NCBI GenBank assembly: GCA_013115125.1
Contig: JABANN010000106.1
Span: forward strand, 1-64,000
Reading direction: 5' to 3'
DNA: 64,000 nt
Source: Perkinsus olseni
Lineage: Eukaryota; Perkinsozoa; Perkinsida
The position numbers and the translations under genes were made by a program. The notes beneath the pieces were generated by a model, which was not told where the DNA came from, ran no database searches, and was given only the letters and a program-made list of their open reading frames with translations. This document shows positions 32,671-42,635 of this stretch, one piece after another. Position 1 is the first letter of the stretch. Each line of letters begins with the position of its first letter.

Positions 32671-35370
32671 TCATACTGGCATCACCAAGCAATCTATCGT
32701 GTAGCGAAGAACTGACACCTCGGACCGCGTCCCACCGACCATGGCAGAGCCTTCGACCACAGCGTTAACGGCCTCCTGTACGCTCTCCTGGACGAGAGAA
32801 GGGGCCACTTCATCATCGGCACTGATGGCGTTGTTCAACGCATCATTTGCAGTGTGCAACTCGGCCAAGGTGAAGGCAATCAGGTCGACCAACGGCAGCA
32901 CATGGGCGATGTTGCGAGCGCCGGCAGGACTCCTCAGAGCCCCCCTCGAAACCAAAGTCAACAGCGAAGTAGGGCAGAGGCCATCCAAGGCGAGACCTCG
33001 AGCCCATCGGGTCAGCCGCTCTGCCGGATACTGAAACAACTGCGACACATACCCGTCCAAGGAAAAGCAGCTGCTGGTCGAAGGGCCCTCGAGCGCCAAC
33101 CACCGTGCACTGGCGATGTACCTCACCCTCTGGAGGCGAGACAGCGACCCCAGCTCGATCGGAGGCAACTTCAGTGCATCTGACCGCAGGCCTAGGACGG
33201 CTAGCTCCTCCAGGTGAGCGAGCCTCTCTGCCACGGTAGAATCCGCCGACCGGAACCGCTCAGCAACAAGATCTGTGAACTCAACTACATTATCAATAGC
33301 CTGCCTTTCCATCGCCGCCAAGAACCCAGTGCAAAGCTTCGGTGTCAATTGAACCCTCACCAAGGCGCCGAGCAGAGCCTGCCGATGCTCCTCCGAAAGC
33401 GACAGCGATGAGCACGCTCGAATCACGTGAATTAGGTCGCTGAACGACAGCTGCTCGGCACCCCGGCATGCCAGTGGCACCAGCTCACCCGCATAAACGG
33501 AATTTCGTGGCGCGTGACAAACCGCCGAGAGCATCAAGGCAGCATCTCTCGGATCAAGCTGAGCTGACCGAGCTGATATCCACTCCAGCAACGCCCGGCG
33601 AGCCGAGTTGTCCTCCTCCGGTAGGATGCCGCAGAGGGAATGATAGATAGACACGGCCGACGGTAGATCCAAAACTTCGTAGTCGATCAACCGTGCAAAG
33701 GACCGATCAACATAACGACAGCACCCCACAGCAATGTCTCGAAAATCTTCACCGCGCCTCGAAATCTTCCTCAATGCCCGCAGGGCCGTCGAGAGCTCCC
33801 CTATCGGAAGGTGTCTTCGGTTTTCCTCCGATAACATCCTTCGGGTAAGGTCTCGCCAGAGGGCCACATCGCCCAATTCCAAAGCGGCCATGCCTTGCAT
33901 ACAAATACATATTTGCTTGCTGTTTTCCGGCTCCCTCGCCAACGCCTTCGATACTCCTTCAACCACCCAGGCGAAGTCGCCCAGCTCAACTGCGCCGTTT
34001 TCTGACACCTCTAGCGCATCAAACGCCGCATTCAAAATGCACGCATAGTCCTGCAAAGTAGGAGTAGGCTGCGAGCTCAATGGGGGCCTCAAGTGCCTCT
34101 CCAGCGCCTCAGCCGGCAGCACCCCCGCTCGGATACACCGACCAACCGCTCTTGCAACCATCGCGTTGAAGCGATACTCCTCCCTAGAAGACTCCATCCC
34201 AGCATAGCGTTGGAAGAGCATCCCCAATACCCCCCGCCCCTCTTTAGTCAAACTTCCCTTCGCTCCAACAGACATTTGCACAGCAGCATTAAGAAACAAC
34301 GACAGCTCCTGTCGCTCGAAGACCCCTCGCCCTTGGCCCGGCCGGTCCAGACACGCCACCGCCTGGCGTAAAAGGAACTCCGTCAGGCGACCATCGACCG
34401 CTGGCAGCTTCGAATAGCTTCCCGCAATCGAACTCAGCCCTATCGGAGACATAGCCTTCTTCATCTTCATCAGGGCGTTCGCCGCCGCTGTGAAGACTGC
34501 CAGCTCCCACATCTCCAGCCGAGCGTACGCCTGTACCGTATTGCACAACTCCTGCTCACCGAACTCCCCCAACCTGTCCGGCAACACTCTCGCCATCTCC
34601 CTCATAACCTTCCGCCCACATCCCATGGGTAATCTCGAAAACGCCGAAGCTGCCGTGGCGAACTCGATCGGCTGAAATCGGCCAACCTCAGGTAGGAGCA
34701 AGACTTCCCCTACGAACTTGGCCAGGTCCTCATAGCCTCGGCCGTCCTTAGCTAGCTTGGCCACCGCACCAACAAGCACAGCGGCATCCCTCGGGGACCA
34801 CTTGACATTCAATCCGCCTCCGAGAAGGTGCTCCTGCAGGCAGTCCAAAAACGCCTTGATCGCTGGTCGCTTGGCAGTGGCGTTGAGATTTGCCAAAGAG
34901 GCAAGGAACTGGGCGAGATACCCCGGAGTGAACAGCACCATGTTCTGGCCAGCATGGGCGGCCGCAGCATCGCACAGCCGATCAGCCTCCCTCACCCCTC
35001 CCCTCGCTACGGCATTCAGAAACGCCGTTAAATCCGAGGGATGCAATTCCGTCACGCGCCGCAAAATCTCATCGCGCACTGTCGACCAGAGGCGACCGGC
35101 CCTATTGAAGTCCGCCCGGCCCTTCACTGCTGCCAACACATGCAGCTTGAACTCTTCATTCGAGAGTGCCCCTATCCGGTCATCAGAAAGAGCTGCAAGT
35201 ATCTCAGCCTTCCGCAGCTTGCTACCGTCCCTCCGGCCCTCCCAAGTGAACAGCAGCCGCCCATCCGGTACTCGCTGAACCAACGTCGAGTAAGGACGGC
35301 AGGAGAGAGCAAGTGATCGACGATAGCTGCGGCCTGGCTGGGCCTTCCCGACCATCAAGGCCATTGGCAT
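32671..35370 (-). CDS. Octotricopeptide/heptatricopeptide-type helical repeat protein, probably organellar
   Basis: An uninterrupted 899-codon frame with no introns. The N-terminus is Arg-rich and non-acidic (MPMALMVGKAQPGRSYRRSL), like a mitochondrial targeting peptide. The body is a series of paired helices of about 36-40 residues with recurring patterns such as LSSIAGSYSKLPAVDGRL, TAASAFSRLPMGCGRK and LCNTVQAYARLEMWEL, typical of the FASTK, RAP and OPR families that bind organelle RNA and are abundant in alveolates. No clear C-terminal RAP domain is seen. The likely role is mitochondrial RNA processing or ribosome assembly (inference). At 33507-33523 the coding sequence contains, in reverse orientation, the intron-repeat motif AATTTCGTGGCGCGTGA. 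Confidence 0.75.
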   Translation of the reverse strand: MPMALMVGKAQPGRSYRRSLALSCRPYSTLVQRVPDGRLLFTWEGRRDGSKLRKAEILAALSDDRIGALSNEEFKLHVLAAVKGRADFNRAGRLWSTVRDEILRRVTELHPSDLTAFLNAVARGGVREADRLCDAAAAHAGQNMVLFTPGYLAQFLASLANLNATAKRPAIKAFLDCLQEHLLGGGLNVKWSPRDAAVLVGAVAKLAKDGRGYEDLAKFVGEVLLLPEVGRFQPIEFATAASAFSRLPMGCGRKVMREMARVLPDRLGEFGEQELCNTVQAYARLEMWELAVFTAAANALMKMKKAMSPIGLSSIAGSYSKLPAVDGRLTEFLLRQAVACLDRPGQGRGVFERQELSLFLNAAVQMSVGAKGSLTKEGRGVLGMLFQRYAGMESSREEYRFNAMVARAVGRCIRAGVLPAEALERHLRPPLSSQPTPTLQDYACILNAAFDALEVSENGAVELGDFAWVVEGVSKALAREPENSKQICICMQGMAALELGDVALWRDLTRRMLSEENRRHLPIGELSTALRALRKISRRGEDFRDIAVGCCRYVDRSFARLIDYEVLDLPSAVSIYHSLCGILPEEDNSARRALLEWISARSAQLDPRDAALMLSAVCHAPRNSVYAGELVPLACRGAEQLSFSDLIHVIRACSSLSLSEEHRQALLGALVRVQLTPKLCTGFLAAMERQAIDNVVEFTDLVAERFRSADSTVAERLAHLEELAVLGLRSDALKLPPIELGSLSRLQRVRYIASARWLALEGPSTSSCFSLDGYVSQLFQYPAERLTRWARGLALDGLCPTSLLTLVSRGALRSPAGARNIAHVLPLVDLIAFTLAELHTANDALNNAISADDEVAPSLVQESVQEAVNAVVEGSAMVGGTRSEVSVLRYTIDCLVMPV

Positions 35371-35581
35371 CAGAAATGGTCACAACTGAGGGACAGACGA
35401 ACACCACTCCGCCCAAGAAAGCCCAGTAGAATCAGCTCTGAATTAAAAACGGCAACCACTCACCTTGCACACAAAGCAAACTGCTGCGCGCTTACCGAGG
35501 GATGACACGAAGCCCCTCCACCACCAGTGAGACCACAAACCAGAGCCAATGCCCAGCTATAAACTCAGCCCCTTTCAATGA

Positions 35582-36228
35582 TCACAGATAAATGCCGTCC
35601 TGCTCCCCCTTCTCTTCCCCTTTATGCTCCCTCGGCCCCAACGGCAATTTCATCTTAGGCTGGCCGCAGCAGCCGTCTTCCTCTGGAAGGCCGAGCTTCC
35701 TGTTAATCGCTCGCAACTTGCGGAACTTCCGTTCCAGAACGTCCATGTTCTCCTCGATATACGAGTACCTGGAGGAGCTCTTCGTGCAACGCTCTTCTGC
35801 GTGATGCATCAGTCATCAGTAAACAGCCCTCTCCCAATCGACAACCAGACGATATTACAGTTCCCTAGCTTCCGTTAGATCATCACCTGACGCTGACCGG
35901 ATCTCTTCCGCCATCACGTCATTAGACTCATCTGAACACGATAAGATCTCTTAACTACCTTCGCGCGCCACGAAATTCCCTGGCAAGGGCGGGAAAAGCA
36001 TAAGACCTAACAAATTATCGAACCAGTATCCCTCCTCCCCCCAATCCTACACAACTTTTCAATCGACACCATAATGTCCTTCCGCAAGTCCAACAGCTCC
36101 TCCTCATGATTCGGCAGAGCATTCTCCTCCCTCTCACTCTCAGTAGGAGATACCTCCCCTCTCGGCGGTGGTGGAGCTGGTGGTCGCTGAACCATTACTA
36201 ACTGATAATCACCAACAACATCAGCCAT
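35582..36228 (-). CDS. Small coiled-coil protein, three exons
   Basis: Exons 36228-36051, 35931-35887 and 35796-35582 (TGA) sum to 438 nt and splice in phase to 145 residues. The N-terminus is MADVVGDYQLVMVQRPPAPP, then an acidic helix EEELLDLRKDIMVSIEKL, the middle exon NDVMAEEIRSAS, and a basic helix NMDVLERKFRKLRAINRKL. Exact phase agreement across both introns supports the model. Function unknown; size and helices suggest a small adaptor or complex subunit. Intron 1 contains the AATTTCGTGGCGCGCGA motif at about 35960-35976. Confidence 0.75.
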
Positions 36229-36432
36229 CGCTTGCCGCCCCGTCACCACGACCATCAACGCAACCCGCCGAGGTACTGTAAACTCGTATCAAGGGATCAC
36301 TACAAAGAGGTTTCCTCCCATAAAGTTACCACTCCTAACGTTATCAGTTCGGTCTACTGTACCCTTTACCGCCTTGATAGTACTGAGTCAGCGGACCTAC
36401 AAGGCGCCGAGCTAATTTCGTGGCGCGCGACA

Positions 36433-39400
36433 TTACCCGACTCTACCTCCCTTCTGCCTCTTGGACGGGTCATAAGCACCAATATCGTACGGCCGCTTGT
36501 ACCTAGTCAGAGCCCTCCAACACACTCCCCCCTCAACCACCCGCCACCCCTCTTACGCGTAGTATTGCTGTTGCTGTGGTCCCCCATTGGCATACCCCTT
36601 GCCACCCGATTGGTATCTGATAGAGCTAGAGGTGTCAGAAAACCCCACCAGTAACTCCGCCACCGCTCACCCTCTCTGATACTGACCACCCACAGGCCCT
36701 CGACCAGAAGCTGGATTGTCTGAAAGGGTATCGTTGGGCGTGCGCTTCGACTGCCATTCCTCATCGGGTTCGAAACCAGCCATCACTTACATCTAGCATG
36801 GTACGGTCCGCTATGCTGCTGGTAAGACTGGTAGCCGCCCTTGCCACTCCGAGAGTAGTCGACTCTCCTCCCTCCTCCCTTTCCTCCGCTGTAGTGCGAC
36901 ACCACCGGTTGGATGACCATCAACTTAGCACTCTCATCACCAGCAGCAATCCTAGCCTCCCTCTCCCTTCTAGCCGCCTCCGTGAGCCGTACAAAGGTCG
37001 ATAACGGCGCATCAATATCATGCACTGCCTTCAAGACACCATCCTTATCGATCATGATCGTATCAACCAGCAGAGTATCCAAGATCTGATCCAAGCTGTG
37101 CGCACCGTAAAGAGACGGAACCAGCACGCCCCTCATAACGTAGGTTTGGTAATAGTGCTGCAACAGGGACTTATGAATTCCCTTGAGGTCGGCATCCTGT
37201 GACGTAGCGTCGCGCTCAAAGGCATGGCACAGGAGGTGTAGCTCGTAGCAGAGGTTCATCAACTGCCAGTCCACCAGCTGGAACTTGGCGAACAGCGGCG
37301 TCTTCTTGGCATCGATATCACATACATCCTCCGGCACCCACACGTCCACCTCCGCGGGAGCATCCTCCATCTTCTCATCTGGACCTGTGCATGCGTGCAA
37401 AATTCCTACAAAGCTTGTCACCCGGATTCAAGTACATGCGTGCAAAAGGCGTACCGTAACTTCCCCAAGTAATCATCATCCAATACCCCCTCACCTTCAG
37501 TCTTTTTCTCTTCCCCCTTCTCCTCTTCCTCCTGCTCCTCCTTCTTCTCACTTCTAGCCTTAGCCTGTTCCTCCTGGTACAGCCTCTGAGCCTTCCTCCA
37601 CTCCAACTTGGTATTCATCCAGGCCTCCATCTGCTGCTTGAACCAATCCGTCGGTCCCGTGATGCTCGGCACCTTCTCCAAGACCTTGTGCGACTTCACC
37701 CATGCTTCCAGCCTCCTACAACAAACCTCTCACCATGACCGCTGCGCCACAAAATTCCCTACTGAGTCGCGGCGGCCTTCTTCTCCCACACAAAATTGAT
37801 ACTATCGAAAGCCTGCAGTCCACGAGGTGTCTTCTCCGTCTCTTGTGGTAATGTGAACGACAAGTAACACTCCGACAAAGCCTTGTGGCTGATATCACTG
37901 AAGGGCATCTTCCTGTAGCAACCCTCAGACCTGACAACACACGCTCCCCAACATTTCCCACCGGTAGAGTCGAAAGGAAGCACCGCTAGAGCACAACCTA
38001 CAGTTGCTCTTCACGAACCAGATTAGCGGTGCGACTATCCTCAACATTCTCAACCCGCCTAACGAACAACGTGATCGTTCTTATTCCCTAGGACAATACA
38101 AATCAGAGAAGCGTAGTGCATCGAGTGCCACTAGCACTTAGAAGCACGCTGATAGCAGCTGATCAATGTAATACGATCTTGTTGCTAAGTTTACACCACA
38201 CCAATGGTAGAGAACGATTGAAACAGGACTACTCCATCGACTATGCCGGATACGCCTATAGCCTACAGCCGCAAGCTCACCGAGCGCAGCGTGGCACTTG
38301 ACACATCCTACGTTTCACTACCACCCACAATTGTTTATGCTAGTCCCCCAACACCCAGCCCTACAGTCGTTGCTTTATCTCTTCATCAGTGACCTCTGTT
38401 GGTGGCAGTGTCGGCTCGGGCTCTTCTTCCTCTTCCTCCGCCTCTTCCTTCGGGGCCTCCTCCTGCAATACAAAGGTGCTCTCTCATCCCAGACTATCAC
38501 CTCACTTCCAAAATCATTCACCATAGCGATACTCAGCCACATACATCGTACGACTGCCGTCACGCCCTCTCTCCCCAGTGGGGAGAGACTGGGGAGTCCC
38601 CAGTGGGGAGTCCCCACCCCACCTTTTTTTCCTCAACAGGAGCTGGTTGCATCTTCTGGTCATCCTCCTCAGTCTTCGCCTCGTCCTTCCCCTCATCACC
38701 AGCTTCCTTAGCAGTAGCTGCTGCTGCTTCCTCTCTCTTCTTCCTCGCGTCCTCCGCGGCCTCTATGCGAGCCCTCTCAGCAGCACGGGCAGCTTCACGC
38801 ACTACCACAGGAAATATCAGTCAGCTGCCCTATGCCGCCTCCCAACGAGACCAATATTCTATCATATTAAGGCGTCTTTGCCCACCGCCCGCAGGGCCAG
38901 TCGATCCGTATTTACCCACCCAGGTTCGATCCCTGCAGCCTACCTTTCTTCGCTCTCTCCCTCTCCATTTGCCTAATCTTGTACTCATGCTTCAACACAT
39001 TCAACTTTCTCTCCCGTTCCAACTCCTTTTCCGCGAAGATCTCCCCCCTCACTATATCCTTCACATACGCAGTGTAATCAGCTGCGGGCTTACCAACACA
39101 TACGACCGCAGTACCTACAGTAGCAGCAACAGCAGCCATACCGTCACAATAGGAATTCATCGTTCTCCAGAAACTGAGTTCTCTGCCGCGCAAATTTACA
39201 GCGAAGCGACGCAAAGTTCAAGTATGCCTTAAGCGACTCTTTAACAAACAGACAAGGCCTACCGCCCAGGGCGCTCGAGGGAATGAGTGAATCACCACAT
39301 AACAATAAATAAATGCCCAGACAAGGAATCGAACCAGGGTCACAGCACTAACGGAACATAACAAGGACGGAGAAATCGTAGCTCGGGATCAAGACGACGT

Positions 39401-42377
39401 CCCTCCTATTACGTTCTCTTCCCGGGAACTGCTCCATTATTTTACTCCTCTCCTCTTCCAACAGCCCTCCGCGTATCTCCACCAGTACCTATCACCGCGA
39501 TGATCTCCTGCCATACTGCATCGCTCCGCCCTATATTACCAGATTCTTCCGCCCATGCGGCATCCTAGCGAACTCTCTCAGCTGCTTCCGTACGAATCCT
39601 TCGTCAAAAGGTTGCACACCGAAAAGGAAGTCGGGGCGGTCATTCGAGGCCACTGGGCCCCGGCGTATTGGGCGGAGAGCTGACGCCTTGAACCTTATCA
39701 GAAGTAACGGATGATGACGGGCCGGTAATGGAGGCGCCCTTACCAGTCAAACATGGTCCTCTCAGAGAGTTCAACGTATTTATGAGGATTCTGTTCGAGG
39801 AAATAATCGACATAATCGAAGACACCTTCATCAGGCAATCCAATAACCATAACAGCCTCGGGGTGGTCGTTATTGGAGGTGTACCAGGGGTTGATACATA
39901 CATCATTCGCACTACTCTGTTGGAAGGATCGGATCTTGAATGGCAGAGGAACCAACAGACCACCAAAAGGGCTCATGTCCGTCATCCTCGGGTCATCAGC
40001 CTTATACCCGAGATTGGCCTCAACTCGAACGTTCTTGAAGGTAATGGTGGGGTAGAGCTCCTCACCGATGAGCTTTTCAGGCAACTTCACAGGCGGACCG
40101 GCCCTTACACCATTCTTGAATAATGATATCGTGTTACCGTGCTCCTTAGACTCGTCAAGATTCAATACCACAGCCACAACGTCATTGAGACCTACAAGCG
40201 ATCGAGGTCCCCGGTTCAAATGCAGGTATCTGCATTTTCCTGGAAGGCATGTATTACCAAAAGCGGCAGTAGGCACATTGGGTGCTATATGAGTTCCCTT
40301 GATAATCGTCGGAGCAGCTGAAAGAAAACTCATTGAGAAAACCCAAGATCGAGCAAGATAGCAAGATTTCCCTCACCTGAGGTTCCTGGTGCGTACATCC
40401 TATGATCAAGACCCGAATCGAATCCAACTCCGAGGTCAGAAGAGCCGAGTAGCAGCCCTCCATCAGCCGTCGAGAAGCCCACTCGGAGGAGGTGTCTAAC
40501 GAATCATACATCAGCCCGTACCACACCACAGCCTATCCAACGCAAGGATTGGGAAAACCTCAACGTATCGTCATGATATACGTGAGAGAAGGATGTCCCA
40601 GTGAAGCGCCGCCCGGCCAGCCATTCTGCCTGTCAGCGATGATCAAGCTGTGTTCCCCGTTGTGGTTTCGTGCAGGGCTGCGGGGCCATCGCGGTACCGT
40701 GTATGCTTATCCCCACGTTTACTCCCTCGCAACTGCCCAGATCTCCACGAGGGCGCTTCCAAAGTCATGCATGATGGTTACATCGATCGACTGCGCTGGT
40801 TGGTCTCCTGGGTTTGTGTTACCTTCCGCTGTCCAGGCAGAATCCACAGCCGAAGCGTCGCATTTTTGACAATTTTCCCCACCCGCTTTAAAAGTCCTCC
40901 AGGAAGATACCAAACCGAAGCAAGCAAGAATCCCGGCATTTTCACGCACTATGAAAGTTAGCGCAAGTTCAAAGCCCCATCAACTGCGACGTCTCGAGCC
41001 GCCTTACCGCGTCAGCGAACACCTCTAGCGCTCCTTGCACGCCGACGACATGCAGAACAACAGAGCGGCAGCGGAGGAAACAGTGTAGCTGCAAAAATCA
41101 TCATCAACAACCATCAGCAAAGCACAAGTGCCATTCCTATCACTGCCGAGTTCGCCTTGTCAAACTTTTCGCATTCGGACACCTCAATGCAAGGGACTCA
41201 AAAATTCACGCCAAGGCTCGTGACATCTGCTTCACACTCAACCTTCAGTTCGAGTCCGCTCATCTTAACCGCATTAACGAGTCTTCCAGCAGGTCGTCCT
41301 ATTACCCACCACGCCAAACAAGCGTTTTCCCCCACAACCGAAGCGCATTTTCTCGTCTTGGCGCGATGCTTCTGGTCCTCCCTACCGACGATGCTATCGT
41401 AGACTTTCCCGAGAGTCTCGGGCCCAGACCACGAACCATGAAATGTCGTCCTCTACTGTACACTGCCCTAAGGTAACGGTGGGAGCTTTCGGCGACGACT
41501 CACTTCCTTCGATGGGCAGACTTCCCCCTCTTCTTCGCGACCTCTAATACATCCTACTTAGTCGGCCTACTACTGCCTCTTACTTAACATCAACGTGGCA
41601 GACGTTACCGTATACTACCGTCGGTAGTGCAGTTCCGGTCTCGCCCCTGTCATACCGTAATTTTCCCAACTCCCATCCTAAGCTTCCCACGGTTCGACAT
41701 GGAAGCACGGCGCTCTCCAAGTAGCGCCACCCTATCTGCTGCCCCTCTGCACTCCCGCACTACCTATGAGGTGGGATGTGAGCTTGAGCGTTGCACGGAC
41801 TGTCCAACACCGATAGCACTTCAACTATCCTCACCTAACACCAACCACCATCATCCACTACCATCGTCTCCCCACCATCACCTCCCTACCTCAAACACAA
41901 AGTTATGTTTACTGCCCGGCTTAGCGCCAACATTGGCCCGCACGCCACTCAGAAGATACTGGAAGCCTTCTGTCGAATAGCTGCTGATGATACCATTGGT
42001 ATCGTCGAAGTTGGTGTCCAGCGTCGAATCAAAGGCACCGAACTTGCAGTCAACATTCACCTTCGCTCGGTTGTCCTCCTCACAATCCACCTCCTCGCGG
42101 AACACCTACCCCAGGCACGCCCATCGCCCCCTCCTACCCCAGCACCGGGCCCTACCGGTTCTTCAGGCTGCCCTGTAGACGCCCCTCCAGCGACGGAAGG
42201 AGCACCGGCATCAACCATCTCTACATCCTTCGCTCCAATCGTCTGAAGAAATCGGGGATCGACTAGCAACGATGAGCTTGACTGCAGCACTTCGGCCTGC
42301 TGTGGTGGCGCCGACTCGGATGCAGGAGGCGACGGTAAATCAACTGTCTCCTTCGAAGGCTCCTTAGCACCCTCCAT
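36433..42377 (-). CDS. hnRNP-U-like protein, copy A (SPRY + P-loop-less kinase-like domain + Gly/Gln-rich tail)
   Basis: Many short exons run from the ATG at 42377 to the TAA at 36433-36435. The acidic Pro-rich N-terminus is MEGAKEPSKETVDLPSPP. The SPRY domain starts at about 42110 (SSYSTEGFQYLLSGVRANVG), continues at about 40470-40380, and at 40190-39740 has VVLNLDESKEHGNTISLFKN and ELYPTITFKNVRVEANLGYK. It is followed by PEAVMVIGLPDEGVFDYVDY, aligned with the hnRNP-U GLPGAGKTTWV but without GKT. Further exons encode TAVVCVGKPAADYTAYVKDI, long charged helices, and CYLSFTLPQ (hnRNP-U NFTLPE). Next come 37690-37420, 37380-36795, and a tail with GYQSGGKGYANGG and YKRPYDIGAYD. hnRNP-U binds RNA and chromatin; loss of the P-loop suggests a scaffold role. 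An insertion-like intron occupies about 40.5-41.9 kb. Confidence 0.8.
37716..37762 (-). repeat. 47-nt intron carrying intron-repeat family 2 (AATTTCGTGGCGC variant)
   Basis: Starts GTAGGGAATTTTGTGGCGC and ends TTTGTTGTAG, between exons of hnRNP-U-like copy A. The motif is one base off the consensus. Related introns are at 58203-58253 and 60811-60855. Confidence 0.65.
38565..38625. repeat. Palindromic G/C-run repeat in an intron
   Basis: CTCCCCAGTGGGGAG is itself a perfect palindrome and occurs here with further partial copies in about 50 bp, so it can fold into stable hairpins. It lies in an intron of hnRNP-U-like copy A. Confidence 0.7.
39731..40173 (-). repeat. Gene-conversion-like tract, copy A side
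   Basis: 443 bp align without gaps to 46421-46863 with five differences seen by eye. It covers the end of SPRY and the degenerate P-loop. Sequence just outside diverges abruptly. Confidence 0.85.
40192..40230 (-). repeat. Putative 39-nt intron with tRNA B-box-like sequence (family 3)
   Basis: At the position where copy B has the family-1 intron (46882-46930), copy A has a short segment ending CTTGTAG. It contains the plus-strand box GGTTCAAATGC at 40213-40223. Phase matching puts the donor at GA rather than GT, so it may be a non-canonical intron; it also stays open as coding sequence. Confidence 0.35.
40540..41460 (-). other. Possible nested gene in the large intron of copy A
   Basis: The matching intron of copy B is about 0.4 kb; here it is about 1.3 kb. 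Minus-strand stretches have coding texture: about 41290-41450 (GSWSGPETLGKVYDSIVGRE), 41210-41270 (VKMSGLELKVECEADVTSL), 40750-40860 (QSIDVTIMHDFGSALVEIWA) and 40580-40670 (HSLIIADRQNGWPGG). I could not assemble a full gene or name a family. Confidence 0.3.
41888..41990 (-). repeat. Second identical tract shared by the hnRNP-U-like copies, copy A side
   Basis: 103 bp identical to 47525-47627, covering the start of SPRY and its splice donor. Beyond the 5' end the intron sequence remains clearly related for about another 70 bp. Confidence 0.9.
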
Positions 42378-42635
42378 TATAAGTGAAACAAGAGGACAGA
42401 CGAACCACTAATGGACAGAATGGCGTATGAAGCAGAATACACTTTTCTGGACTCTCTCCGAACTTCTTCGAGTTGAGCTCCATCGGACCATACCCGCCGA
42501 GTAACGCAACAGGCTAGGAAGCGCCAACAATGCATAAAACGTATGATAGACTACTTTCTATACTCTTACGGTTCTTCTTATCGTTACCACCACCGAAAAC
42601 CACGTCGCGGCTCAGGACTCGCTATCGGTCGGAAA

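Noticed and set aside
32741-35316. Several plus-strand frames of 60-170 codons
   Set aside because: All are antisense to the 899-codon helical repeat protein.
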